In this document: positions 37,338 to 46,026 of the stretch, piece after piece | How the letters are laid out: every line of letters begins with the position of its first letter | Position numbering within the stretch: the stretch's first letter is position 1 | Assembly: GCA_937874185.1 (NCBI GenBank) | Contig: CALNAK010000022.1 | Span: 124,001-188,000, forward strand | Origin: an uncultured Lactobacillus sp. | Lineage (GTDB): Bacteria; Bacillota; Bacilli; Lactobacillales; Lactobacillaceae | Reading direction: 5' to 3' | Length of the DNA: 64,000 bases | The notes under the pieces: model-generated | The model's input: only the letters and a program-made list of their open reading frames with translations | The model's database searches: none | What the model was told of the DNA's origin: nothing | Position numbers and translations under genes: made by a program

Positions 37338-39218
37338 ATGCAAAAGAAAACTAAGATTCTATATCTAGTCCAAATTGCTTTTATTATCATATCGGCCTTT
37401 TTGGTCGGATACCTCCTGAATTATTCTCAATCAGGTTCGTTTTCGTATAGTTTTAAAACTGTTTTCGAAACTAATTTCCCTATCTATTTACTGACGTCTG
37501 TAATTTTATTTTTCGTGTATATGGGCTTGTATGGACTGCTCAATCGGTTCTTTTATTCGACTGCCATTTTTTATATATTCTTCGCAATTTATGGAATAGC
37601 TAATCGTTTAAAAGTTATCTACCGTTCCGAACCCGTTTTACCTAGTGACTTATTGTTTTTGACTAATAGTAAGGAATTATTAGGGATGGTAACTCAGAAA
37701 TTATTAATTATTACCGTTGTAGTGTTTATCGTTTTGGTAGCGTTATGCATTACATTAGAACATTTCTTTGGGGAAAAATTATTACGCTTGAAATTGATTC
37801 CAAGAGTAGTATTTGTTGCATTGGCTGTTTTGAGTTTGGGTAGTTTTTACACAGCTAATCGTCAAGGTTCTATGACTAACAAAATACTAACTAAGGCAGG
37901 CTATTCAGACTTTGTGGCTAACATTACTTGGTCAGCTAACAGTAATGGTCCAATGATTACATTTTTAAGTAATATTCATACCGACGTTATGGACAGGCCA
38001 AGTGATTATAATAAGCAAACAATGGAAGAATTGGTTACCAAATACCGTAAAGTGGCTAGTAACATAAATAAGAATCGTCCCAATAATAATTTGAATAAAC
38101 AAACTTTGATTTTTGTTTTAAGTGAAAGTTTCTCTGATCCAAAACGTGTGCCGAACATCAAGATGAATCAAGAAGTAGCTCCCAATATACAAAACATCAA
38201 AAAAGATAATACCTCTGGTTTGATGATGAGTTCTGGTTATGGTGGAGGAACTGCCAATATGGAATATATGACTTTAACTGGATTGGCTTTTAACCAATTC
38301 TCAAAGTCGTTGAATTCCCCCTATACGCAATTAGTTCCAAAGCAGGACCATCCAATTAATATTTCTAATAGTTTTAAAACTAGTGCTGCAATTCATCCGT
38401 ATTATGGAAATTTTTATAATCGGAATACCGTATATAAACGTTTCGGAATCAAAAGTTTTAGGAACATTGATACAACGGGCAAGATGAGTTTGAAATATAA
38501 AGATACTGTTGATGGTGGACAATACATTAGTGATCAATCAGCGTATAATGATGCTCTTTGGCAAGTTAATCGGACTAAAAGTGGTCAATTTATTAATTTA
38601 ATAACGATGCAAAACCACATGCCATACACAGTTAAATATCCAGATAATCAATTCAAGGCAACTGGTAGTGGTGCAGGTAAAAATTTGCAGCTGGTTGATA
38701 ATTTTTCTAAAGGAATCAATATTACCGATACAGCAACTAAAGACTTTCTTGATCAATTGGATAAGATAAATAAACCAATAACAATCGTTTGGTATGGTGA
38801 TCATTTGCCGGGAATTTATGATGGCAACAGTATGTCTAAATATAATGTTGTGCAGCATCAAACGGATTACTTTGTTTATAGTAACAAGTACGCTTTGAAT
38901 CATGGATACGGAACTAAGAAATTAGATGTTGGAACAAAAGTTACTGATCCAAACGGCTTTATTCCACTAGCTTTGAGACAGATGAAACAACAAGTCACAC
39001 CTTACTATGCGCTGTTGACTAAGGTTCAAGAGGATGTTCCTGCCATGGCTAAGAATACGGTGGGTAACAGTGAAGATTTGTATGTTAATTCAAAAGGAAA
39101 ACAAGTATCGATGAATAATTTAACCAAGTCGCAAAAAGAGATAATCCATGATTACCAGTTAGTTCAGTACGATTTAACCGGTGGCAAGGGTTATATTAAG
39201 GATTCAATTAACAAATAA
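37338..39218 (+). CDS. LTA synthase family sulfatase-fold membrane protein, second copy
   Basis: A 626-residue paralog of the preceding protein with the same helices and the motifs FVLSESFSDPKRVPNI, YGGGTANMEYMTLTG and VWYGDHLPGIYD. The C-terminal 50 residues (DPNGFIPLALRQMKQQVTPYYAL and LVQYDLTGGKGY) also match, so both copies share the same active-site set and probably related roles. It is followed by repeat C1, with no clear T-run terminator of its own. Confidence 0.87.
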   Translation: MQKKTKILYLVQIAFIIISAFLVGYLLNYSQSGSFSYSFKTVFETNFPIYLLTSVILFFVYMGLYGLLNRFFYSTAIFYIFFAIYGIANRLKVIYRSEPVLPSDLLFLTNSKELLGMVTQKLLIITVVVFIVLVALCITLEHFFGEKLLRLKLIPRVVFVALAVLSLGSFYTANRQGSMTNKILTKAGYSDFVANITWSANSNGPMITFLSNIHTDVMDRPSDYNKQTMEELVTKYRKVASNINKNRPNNNLNKQTLIFVLSESFSDPKRVPNIKMNQEVAPNIQNIKKDNTSGLMMSSGYGGGTANMEYMTLTGLAFNQFSKSLNSPYTQLVPKQDHPINISNSFKTSAAIHPYYGNFYNRNTVYKRFGIKSFRNIDTTGKMSLKYKDTVDGGQYISDQSAYNDALWQVNRTKSGQFINLITMQNHMPYTVKYPDNQFKATGSGAGKNLQLVDNFSKGINITDTATKDFLDQLDKINKPITIVWYGDHLPGIYDGNSMSKYNVVQHQTDYFVYSNKYALNHGYGTKKLDVGTKVTDPNGFIPLALRQMKQQVTPYYALLTKVQEDVPAMAKNTVGNSEDLYVNSKGKQVSMNNLTKSQKEIIHDYQLVQYDLTGGKGYIKDSINK

Positions 39219-39269
39219 AATTGGAGAAGGCAAATTAGTTCCTCATTACGATAAAAGAGTAAAACTAGT

Positions 39270-39430
39270 TCGGAGCAGGGAAGAATAATGGCTCAATAGC
39301 GAAGTTTTTCTTAGCTGACGTAGTCAGGTTAGAAAAAGGCCAAGCTTGGAAACAATTCCGCTTTTTGGAATTTATTTCAAGTTGTGCCCACTATGTTCCA
39401 GCCATTTATTCCTCCTTGTGGAGAGCGGAA
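39270..39430 (+). repeat. structured intergenic repeat, family C copy 1
   Basis: About 160 nt. The outer stem GGAAGAATAATGGCT pairs with AGCCATTTATTCCTCC. The inner hairpin 1 is TTTTTCTTAGCTGACGTAG and its partner TCAGGTTAGAAAAA. The inner hairpin 2 lies around GCTTGGAAACAATTCC and GGAATTTATTTCAAGT. Conserved patches are GGCTCA, AAGGCC, GTGCCCA and GTTCCAGCC. The 61-codon frame over 39346-39531 is incidental. Confidence 0.82.
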
Positions 39431-39568
39431 TCATTAAACTAAACAAATTTAAGAAAGAACCAGAATTAGGTTTATTTACTAATTGGAAACACTTTCATTC
39501 TTTGAAAGCCCTTAACCAGGAGTACACTTAATACATTCACTTACAAAAAATGGGGATGAAATTAAGTT

Positions 39569-40678
39569 TTGAATTTAAAGAGTTTCTTCTATATATTGAT
39601 ACCAACATTTCTATTCAGTTCAATGGAAATTGCACTAAAAATCGCCGGGGGACAGTTTAATCCAATCGAGTTGAATTTTATCAGATTCTTGATTGGTGGC
39701 TTGGCTTTATTGCCATTCACTATTCTTTACTTGAGAAAGAATAAGATTAAATTATCTAAATCAGATTTCGGTCGTATTGCTTTAACAGGATTTGTAATCG
39801 TTGTTTTGAGTATGACCTTGTATCAATTATCAATTGGTATGGCAACAGCATCAGTTATCGCTATTATGTTGAGTGCTAACCCAATCTTTGGTTTAATTAT
39901 TGGTTTCATTTTCTTAAAAGAAAAGTTGTCACGAACAAACGTCCTAGCCTTGATTTTGACCTTAGTTGGTCTTTTGATCATTATCAATCCATTCCACTTA
40001 ACAGGGGCAATGGGAATCATTCTAGGTTTGTTATCGTCAATTATCTTTGGTATTTACGGAGTTATGTCACGTGTTAATGGTAATAAGATTGGTCTTAACG
40101 GACTTTCAATGACATGTCTAGCATTCTTGTTTGGTTCAGCTGAACTTGGTGTTTTGATGGGATTAAGTCATTTACCAATTGCTCAGGCAATTCCAAGCAA
40201 CTATTCAGAATTCGTTAATATTCCTTTCTTCCAAGGAGTATCACTCCAGACTTTACCATTGCTACTTTATATCTCTGTCTTAGTTACTGGTGTAGCTTTC
40301 GGATTATATTTTGTCTCAATGGAAAAAGTTGGAATTCTTCAAGCTTCATTGATCTTCCTTGTCAAACCAGCTTTGGCACCTGTTTTAGCTTTACTTGTTT
40401 TGGGTGAAGCCATGAAGGTTAATACAATTGTTGGTATTGTCGTAATTCTCTTAGGTTCATTGATCACACTTATGGGCGAAAAGATTGCATACAGTGTTAT
40501 GGCAATTTTCAGAAGAAACAATCCCGAAGCACATCAAGATGTTGATGAATTAGCTAAGGTTAAGGCAGAACTTGAAAATGGTGAACTTGCCAAACGTGGT
40601 CGTGCCACCGAAGAAGCTGTTCGCGAATCAATTGAAGAAAAGCGTCATGCACATGATTTTTCATCAAATGAAGATTAG
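39569..40678 (+). CDS. EamA/DMT-family transporter with charged C-terminal tail
   Basis: A 369-residue protein with ten membrane helices forming two EamA repeats (for example FLIGGLALLPFTILYL and VGLLIIINPFHLTGAMG). These carriers usually export metabolites or amino acids. Unlike typical 290-310-residue members it has a hydrophilic tail of about 60 residues rich in Glu, Lys and Arg (ELAKVKAELENGELAKRGRA) after the last helix. It starts with TTG 39569 behind GGGGATGA. Confidence 0.85.
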   Translation: MNLKSFFYILIPTFLFSSMEIALKIAGGQFNPIELNFIRFLIGGLALLPFTILYLRKNKIKLSKSDFGRIALTGFVIVVLSMTLYQLSIGMATASVIAIMLSANPIFGLIIGFIFLKEKLSRTNVLALILTLVGLLIIINPFHLTGAMGIILGLLSSIIFGIYGVMSRVNGNKIGLNGLSMTCLAFLFGSAELGVLMGLSHLPIAQAIPSNYSEFVNIPFFQGVSLQTLPLLLYISVLVTGVAFGLYFVSMEKVGILQASLIFLVKPALAPVLALLVLGEAMKVNTIVGIVVILLGSLITLMGEKIAYSVMAIFRRNNPEAHQDVDELAKVKAELENGELAKRGRATEEAVRESIEEKRHAHDFSSNED

Positions 40679-40699
40679 TCACAATTAAAAAAATTATTA

Positions 40700-40737
40700 G
40701 ATAAGATTACGCAAATATGCGTAATCTTATTTTTTTT
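40700..40737 (+). terminator. intrinsic terminator
   Basis: ATAAGATTACGCA and TGCGTAATCTTAT around AATA, then a long T-run. Confidence 0.88.
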
Positions 40738-40758
40738 GAAATATTTGAGCTATTATAA

Positions 40759-40773
40759 AGGTAACGGTTTCAA
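40759..40773 (-). promoter_or_regulatory. cre box upstream of the aldo/keto reductase
   Basis: Read on the minus strand, TTGAAACCGTTACCT fits the cre consensus at all 15 positions. It lies 35 nt before the start codon and just after a TATTAT -10 candidate, a roadblock position for CcpA. Confidence 0.6.
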
Positions 40774-40807
40774 AAGAACCCGATATTAATTAGGAGGTCC
40801 GGATTTT

Positions 40808-41728
40808 ATGGAGAATTTGATCAAAATTGGTAATACGGACGTGACAAGTAAGAAAATCGGCTTAGGTACTAACAAAGTCGGTGGACATAATTTATTTGAT
40901 AATTTAAAAGATGAAGATGGCTACGCTGTTGTTAAAGAAGCCATTGACAGTGGCATCACGACTTTAGATACTGCTTATATGTATGGCTTGGGACGTTCGG
41001 AAGAAATCATTGGTGACGTCATTCAAAACTATGATAGAAGTAAATTGGTGATTGCCACAAAAGCAGCCCAAGATCCTGACAATGATTTAAAAAATGATAA
41101 CAGTCCAGAATTTTTGAAGAAGGCTGTCGATTTAGCGTTGAAACGCCTGAAGACAGATTATATTGATATTTTTTATATTCATTTCCCAGACGAAGGTACC
41201 CCTAAGAATGAAGCCGTTGCAGCTCTGAATGAACTTAAGAAATCCGGAAAGATTAAGGCTATCGGTGTTTCTAACTTTTCATTGGATCAAATCAAAGAGG
41301 CTAATAAAGATGGCCTAGTTGATATTGTTGAAGACAATTATAGTTTGCTACATCGTGATGCTGAAAAGGAATTGTTCCCATATTTGAGAGAAAACAATAT
41401 TTCATTCGTTCCATATTTCCCACTAGCATCAGGTTTGCTAACAGGTAAATATCAACTTGCTGATGATAAAAAGTTTACTCAATATAGTAAGAAACAATTT
41501 GCTGACATTATCGGTTCTATTGATAAAGTACGTAAGATTGCTGAAAAATACGATGCAACTGTAGCACAAGTTATTTTGGCTTGGTACATGAAGAATCCCG
41601 ATATTTCAATCGTAATTCCAGGTGCTAGAAAGCCTGAACAAGTTGATCAAAATGTTAAATCATTGAGTATTGATTTAGCTAATAGTGATTATCATGCGAT
41701 TGATGAAGCATTTTCTGATTTTGAATAG
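40808..41728 (+). CDS. aldo/keto reductase
   Basis: A 306-residue NADPH-dependent carbonyl reductase. The catalytic tetrad is visible as Asp and Tyr in TLDTAYMYGLGRSEE, Lys in VIATKAA and His in DIFYIHFPD. IGVSNFS and the NADP-binding end IVIPGARKPEQVDQN are typical of the YajO/IolS-like branch. AGGAGG lies ahead of ATG 40808. The SDR-like gene follows after 30 nt and is probably cotranscribed. Confidence 0.9.
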   Translation: MENLIKIGNTDVTSKKIGLGTNKVGGHNLFDNLKDEDGYAVVKEAIDSGITTLDTAYMYGLGRSEEIIGDVIQNYDRSKLVIATKAAQDPDNDLKNDNSPEFLKKAVDLALKRLKTDYIDIFYIHFPDEGTPKNEAVAALNELKKSGKIKAIGVSNFSLDQIKEANKDGLVDIVEDNYSLLHRDAEKELFPYLRENNISFVPYFPLASGLLTGKYQLADDKKFTQYSKKQFADIIGSIDKVRKIAEKYDATVAQVILAWYMKNPDISIVIPGARKPEQVDQNVKSLSIDLANSDYHAIDEAFSDFE

Positions 41729-41758
41729 TTTACTAATTAATTAAAAGAAGGATGAATT

Positions 41759-42352
41759 ATGGCTAAGAAAGTAGTTATTTTAGGTGCAAATGGTTTTGTT
41801 GGTGGAGAATTTGCCAAACAATTTATTGAAAATGGAGATTCAGTTGTTAGTATCTCAAGAACTGGTGAACCACTAGGAAATGAATCATGGTATGGCAAGG
41901 TTGATTGGAAAGTTGGAAATGCTTTATCAAAGGGATTCTGGACACAATATCTTGAAGGTGCCGATGTTGTAGTTGATACAATTGGTGAATACAAAGAAGA
42001 CGCTAATGAGAATTTAACTTTTGAAAAAGTAAATTACCAAAGTGCTTTGAATATTGCTGACGCAGCTGAAGAATATAAAGTTCCAGTCTTCGTTTATATT
42101 TCAGCTGATGATATTCCAAATGCTAATAAGAGATATATTGATACAAAACGTAAAGCTGAAGAAGACTTAAATAAACGCAGTTTCAGAACAGTTATTATGA
42201 GACCTTCAACAATGGTTACAGATGATGACTTCGTTGATAGCACTTCAGCCCACAGAAGTATTCCAGTAAGTATGGTTGCCTTGACAGCGCTAGATGCCGT
42301 TGAAAATGCTAAAGAAAATGTTACATTAGGCGTTGATGATATAGATCAATAA
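41759..42352 (+). CDS. atypical SDR, NAD(P)H-binding protein
   Basis: A 197-residue Rossmann protein. VVILGANGFVGGEFAKQF (residues 4-21) is the GxxGxxG motif of extended/atypical SDRs, and VVDTIGEY, FVYISADD and YIDTKRKAEEDL fit NDUFA9/YwnB-like complexes. It lacks a full C-terminal substrate domain, so it may bind the cofactor without a classical dehydrogenase role. AGAAGGATG precedes ATG 41759. Confidence 0.83.
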   Translation: MAKKVVILGANGFVGGEFAKQFIENGDSVVSISRTGEPLGNESWYGKVDWKVGNALSKGFWTQYLEGADVVVDTIGEYKEDANENLTFEKVNYQSALNIADAAEEYKVPVFVYISADDIPNANKRYIDTKRKAEEDLNKRSFRTVIMRPSTMVTDDDFVDSTSAHRSIPVSMVALTALDAVENAKENVTLGVDDIDQ

Positions 42353-42430
42353 AGATGTGCTTGAGAATGGCATTCATATCTTCATTAAAGTTTCAAATAA
42401 TTGTTTAAGGTTTCTTTTTTAATAAAAGCT

Positions 42431-42466
42431 AAAAAACACCCAATAAAAAATCGGGTGTTTTTTTTA
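42431..42466 (+). terminator. intrinsic terminator
   Basis: AAAACACCC and GGGTGTTTT with an A-rich loop, then a T-run. Confidence 0.85.
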
Positions 42467-42516
42467 AGTATTGATAATCTACTATTCCTGCTAACAAAAT
42501 CTCTTATTGTCTAACA

Positions 42517-42848
42517 ATTATAGAAGGGTCCGGTAAAAGATTTTCCATTCGGCTTTTTTAATCCTGACAGTGTATCACTAACATATTGAGTGGCTTTTGA
42601 ACATCATTGATTCTTTATTCAACATTTTAAGTAGTCTGCCTTGTGTATTTATTTTGGATATCCATGACCCTATAATATCAACATTCATATTTGTTTTGAA
42701 AATTACGTCTTGAAACATTGTAAGCGGTATTATTATTCAATGATATTACGAAAAAGTCATTGAAGAGTGGAAACTGATCGGGGTTATTTAAATAAACGCC
42801 TAATGGTTCGGTAGACAATTTTTTTACTAAATCTTTATGTGCTTTTTC
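42517..42848 (-). pseudogene. unrecognised coding remnant downstream of the response regulator
   Basis: On the minus strand a frame runs on directly after the regulator stop codon for 56 codons (42681-42848): EKAHKDLVKKLSTEPLGVYL, then NNPDQFPLFNDFFVISLN and ending NVSRRNFQNKYEC. Another frame then carries VDIIGSWISKINTQGRLLKM, and a third carries YVSDTLSGLKKPNGKSFTGP. The mix of residues looks protein-like in each, as expected from a gene with two frameshifts. I cannot name the family. Position suggests it was once part of the bacteriocin locus. Confidence 0.45.
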
Positions 42849-43598
42849 TTAATTTAAAGATAATAGAATCTTTTTTAATTTTGTGGCTTTGCCAATTGAA
42901 AATTTCTTTGTAATACCATTTTTCAAAAGAATACTTCGAATGGGGAAATCAATCTGTCTAATTTTAGAAGGATTAATCAGGCAGGAACGATTTATCCTGA
43001 ACAGGAATGGATATTTTCTCTCAAGTTCATTTAATTTCCCATAGAATTCATATTTACCGTTATCAGAAATAAAGATTAATTGATGAGGAATCTTTGAGGC
43101 CTCAATGAAGAACACTTCATTTTGATTAAAATTGAATATTTGGGTTCCAATTTCGAAAATAAAATTTTGCTGATGATGTTCTTTTGATTTTTCTGTCAGT
43201 TTTTCTATATAAGCAAGTATTCCATAAATATCATCTCGATAATTCTCCATAGTTTGCCCTTTTTCAATAAACCCAATAGCCCCAATTTTTCTTTTTAAAG
43301 TTTCTTGTGCCATTTCATCATGAGTTGTTGTAAAAACAATATTTGCTTCTACATCTGATTCACGTATTTTATTGGCCAAATCAATCCCATTGATGGTTGA
43401 TTGTAAGTCAATATCCAAAAAATAGGTTCCATGAGATGGGAAGTTTGAACTCATATACTGAAGAACCTCTTGTGGACCTTCAACTGAGCATTCAATTTTG
43501 AAAAAACCATTATGAAATAATAAATAATTTTCAATGAGAGTGTTTAATTGTTTTAATTCAATAGGATTATCTTCACAAATAATAATGGGGTAACTCAT
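42849..43598 (-). CDS. LytTR-family response regulator (AgrA/PlnC-like)
   Basis: A 249-residue regulator. The receiver domain has Glu9-Asp10, the phosphoacceptor Asp62 in YFLDIDL and the TTHDE segment. A LytTR DNA-binding domain (about residues 145-249, NEVFFIEASKIPHQLIF, RINRSCLINPSKIRQIDF) follows. LytTR regulators bind paired direct repeats about 21-22 bp apart, which are present at 45144 and 45822. It overlaps the kinase gene by 4 nt (ATGA). It appears intact. Confidence 0.9.
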   Translation of the reverse strand: MSYPIIICEDNPIELKQLNTLIENYLLFHNGFFKIECSVEGPQEVLQYMSSNFPSHGTYFLDIDLQSTINGIDLANKIRESDVEANIVFTTTHDEMAQETLKRKIGAIGFIEKGQTMENYRDDIYGILAYIEKLTEKSKEHHQQNFIFEIGTQIFNFNQNEVFFIEASKIPHQLIFISDNGKYEFYGKLNELERKYPFLFRINRSCLINPSKIRQIDFPIRSILLKNGITKKFSIGKATKLKKILLSLN

Positions 43599-44899
43599 TT
43601 TTTATCTCCTTGATTAGTTATGACCATTTGAATACAGAACCAATTATTTATTGTATTGTAATAGACTAATAGGTTTCTATATTTTTTTTTGATATCTTGA
43701 ACGTTCACCATTCCGATACCGGAATGATCTTTTTTGGTTGAAAAGCCATATTCTTTAAATTGTGAAACAGATGGTATCTTGTTGACCGTATTCTTAATTG
43801 TTATTTCCAATTGATTATCTGTCTCTATCAAAATTATTTGAATTTTTCCATTCTTTTGTTCGTTGACTGACTCGATTGCGTTATCAATTGAAACACCAAG
43901 AAGTCTAATTAAATCAAAAATATTAATATTAACAGTTTCGATATTGCTCTTACATTCAAAATAACAATCAATATTATTAGATTTCATCAGCTTTAACTTA
44001 CTTATAAGAAGCGACTTAATATAGGGATTAGATACATATTCAAGGTCTTTGAAGTTATCCATTGAAATGTTACTGAAGTATTTTGCGGAGTAAACTTCCA
44101 AGTCTCTTAATGATTTTTTTAAATCGTTATTATCATCGGATACTGCAATTTCATTTAAGCTGTTAATTATGTTTATATAATCATGTTTGAATTTGTGCAT
44201 TTCTTTTTGATCAATGTCCAATCGAGTAGTGTATTCTTTTAGATTATTTAATTGTTCGGCCATTAATTTTTTTTCAAAAGACTCTTTTTGTCGATTTTGC
44301 TCATAAATAAAAATGAATATAATGGCGATTCCTTGAACTAGTAAAAATATTAAAATACCAGCCTCTAGCGGAATATATGCTTCAAACTTTCTAATGAAAA
44401 ACATTAATGAGAGAAGTACAGCATAGTTATAAAGCAAAATAATGCTGAGTGATGGAGATTGGAAATTCCTGATTTTATCCTTCATCCCTATTTTTATAAG
44501 TCCAAAAGTTATTAATAGTATAAGAATGGTTTCACTAAGTAATAATATTTCCACCCATAATAATTCATTCGTTCCATAAATTTTCGAAGCAATAACTGAG
44601 GAAATTGTTGATGAAATAAATTCTATTAATAACGATAAAATAATGGAATTAAGTAAATAATAATCGCTTTTTTTGTGCTCTTTTAAAAAAATGTACATAA
44701 TCACTATTAACAAAAAATTAGAGAAAGTGTTCATGAATAAACTTATGAATAATGTTAATACAAACAATGAAGGTAACAGAACGATTTTTTTAAATTTAGA
44801 CAATAAATTTATATTGTAAATTGAAATAAAAGTAAGAAAAAAAAGGAGACAGGATACTGATATCTCCAAAATTATTAATTTGGTTCCAATGATTACCAT
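43595..44899 (-). CDS. GHKL sensor histidine kinase for a peptide pheromone (HPK10/AgrC-like)
   Basis: A 434-residue membrane kinase. Six to seven N-terminal helices (residues 1-200) precede a coiled linker, the H-box MHKFKHDYINIINSL with the phosphorylated His, the N-box LLGVSIDNAIESV and a G-box HSGIGMVNV. This is the kinase class that senses secreted double-glycine peptides. The pheromone gene ends 35 nt upstream and the regulator gene overlaps downstream. GGGGTG precedes ATG 44899. Confidence 0.9.
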   Translation of the reverse strand: MVIIGTKLIILEISVSCLLFFLTFISIYNINLLSKFKKIVLLPSLFVLTLFISLFMNTFSNFLLIVIMYIFLKEHKKSDYYLLNSIILSLLIEFISSTISSVIASKIYGTNELLWVEILLLSETILILLITFGLIKIGMKDKIRNFQSPSLSIILLYNYAVLLSLMFFIRKFEAYIPLEAGILIFLLVQGIAIIFIFIYEQNRQKESFEKKLMAEQLNNLKEYTTRLDIDQKEMHKFKHDYINIINSLNEIAVSDDNNDLKKSLRDLEVYSAKYFSNISMDNFKDLEYVSNPYIKSLLISKLKLMKSNNIDCYFECKSNIETVNINIFDLIRLLGVSIDNAIESVNEQKNGKIQIILIETDNQLEITIKNTVNKIPSVSQFKEYGFSTKKDHSGIGMVNVQDIKKKYRNLLVYYNTINNWFCIQMVITNQGDKK

Positions 44900-44934
44900 G
44901 GATTAACACCCCATATAAAAGTATAACAATAATG

Positions 44935-45072
44935 TTATCCACAATTATGGAATAAAGAAAGTATACATTTACCAATATCAGTTTTTGAAACAGCAGATAC
45001 TGAAATATTAGGTGTTTTTTTTCCACCGATAGTTTTTTTAAGATCTTCTGAATCTAGTTTTACTTTTTTTAT
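44935..45072 (-). CDS. double-glycine pheromone (inducing peptide) precursor with ATA in place of the start codon
   Basis: On the minus strand a 45-codon frame reads KKVKLDSEDLKKTIGG as leader, then a 28-residue mature part beginning KKTPNISVSAVS and ending KCILSLFHNCG. Leader length, the E-L-x3-I-GG pattern, the basic mature peptide and the position just ahead of the kinase gene identify an autoinducing peptide of a class II bacteriocin system. An AGAAGGATG ribosome site lies at the right distance from codon 1, but that codon is ATA (45070-45072), not ATG, and no other start is in frame. It is too short for standard gene calling. Expression is therefore doubtful. Confidence 0.72.
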   Translation of the reverse strand: MKKVKLDSEDLKKTIGGKKTPNISVSAVSKTDIGKCILSLFHNCG

Positions 45073-45143
45073 AGTCTGTGCATCCTTCTTTCAGTAACTT
45101 ATAAATGTATTGAATCACATGATTTTATTTTTAGAAAAAAACA

Positions 45144-45172
45144 TCTTGAATGCTAGTGTTCATTGTCTTAAA
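45144..45172 (-). promoter_or_regulatory. LytTR-type direct-repeat operator upstream of the pheromone-kinase-regulator operon
   Basis: Read toward the pheromone gene (minus strand): TTTAAGA-N15-TTCAAGA, followed by TGTTTTTTT and CTAA. The 22-bp period puts both half-sites on one face of the helix. It lies about 70 nt ahead of the pheromone codon 1. Confidence 0.68.
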
Positions 45173-45309
45173 TACAAAATCTATTTTCTCTTTATTATTA
45201 AGGATGAAAGCAGATATCTTTAATGATTTTTTTAATCGATTTACTTCTAAAAATAATATAATTAAAGATAATATTTTTCGTGAATATAATATTAGAAGGA
45301 TATCTATAT

Positions 45310-45751
45310 ATGACTAAAAATAATATTTACATACCCCAGGTAGATGAGAGCGACTGTGGCGTAGCCGCTTTGGCAATGATTCTAAAAAATTATGGGTCAA
45401 GTTACTCTATTGCAAGGTTGAGGAACCTTGCTAAAACAGATCAAGATGGAACTACAGCACTAGGTTTGGTTAAGACAGCTCAGAATTTGAATTTTGAAAC
45501 ACAAGCAATACAAGCCGATATGGGTCTGTTTAAAGAAAAGGATATTGTCTACCCATTTATTGCACACGTGATTAAAAATCAAACACTTGAACATTATTAT
45601 GTAATTATCGGGTGTAATAAGAAACATATTATTGTTGCCGATCCTGATCCAACAGCGAAGGTAACTAAGAATCAATTATCTGTTGATCTGAGATTTGAAA
45701 ATGTCGATTGTTGGAATGAGTGGTTCAGGTAAATCAACCTTTAATATATAA
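45310..45751 (+). pseudogene. remnant of a C39-peptidase bacteriocin ABC transporter
   Basis: The intact N-terminus is a C39 peptidase domain: VDESDCGVAALAMILKNYG with catalytic Cys16, LEHYYVIIG with His95 and IIVADPDP with Asp111, which cleaves double-glycine leaders. The frame ends at 45732 after DLRFENVDCWNEWFR. In the +1 frame from 45707 the text IVGMSGSGKSTF, a Walker A motif, is readable to a stop at 45751. Transporters of this type are about 700 residues; here the six-helix membrane domain and most of the ATPase are missing. Internal deletion plus truncation is the simplest reading. ATG 45310 follows AGAAGGA. Confidence 0.82.
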
Positions 45752-45821
45752 ATCAGATTTATATATAATCATAAATCATTTGTCAATATATCTTAAATAT
45801 CACTTTAAAAAAAAACCGTTG

Positions 45822-45850
45822 TTTAAGATTAGTCTAAGTGTCCTTCAAGA
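45822..45850 (+). promoter_or_regulatory. second LytTR-type direct-repeat operator, facing the bacteriocin remnant
   Basis: TTTAAGA (45822-45828) and TTCAAGA (45844-45850) are 22 bp apart and followed by TGTTTTTCTAA, as at the first site. A TAAATTATA stretch at 45881-45889 could be the -10. It lies 177 nt ahead of the bacteriocin-like frame at 46027. Confidence 0.65.
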
Positions 45851-46026
45851 TGTTTTTCTAATCAAATCTAAAAATAATGTTAAATTATAGGCATGGATAT
45901 CTACAAAATAAAGAATAAATTTAGCACTGAACCCAACTCACAAACTAATATTTGATTAAGACTTATTTTTCTTAATTCAAATAAATTCATACTTGGAGAT
46001 GGTTATTATGGAGACAAAATATTATC

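Noticed and set aside
39346..39531. 61-codon frame
   Set aside because: It starts inside structured repeat C1 and has no ribosome site; composition follows the repeat.
43595..44899. agrD-type cyclic peptide system for the kinase
   Set aside because: No agrB-like gene is present; the peptide has a double-glycine leader and a C39 remnant is nearby, which fits a bacteriocin pheromone system.
44796..45026. 76-codon hydrophobic minus-strand frame
   Set aside because: It overlaps the pheromone frame and the kinase start in another frame, and the pheromone reading is far better supported.
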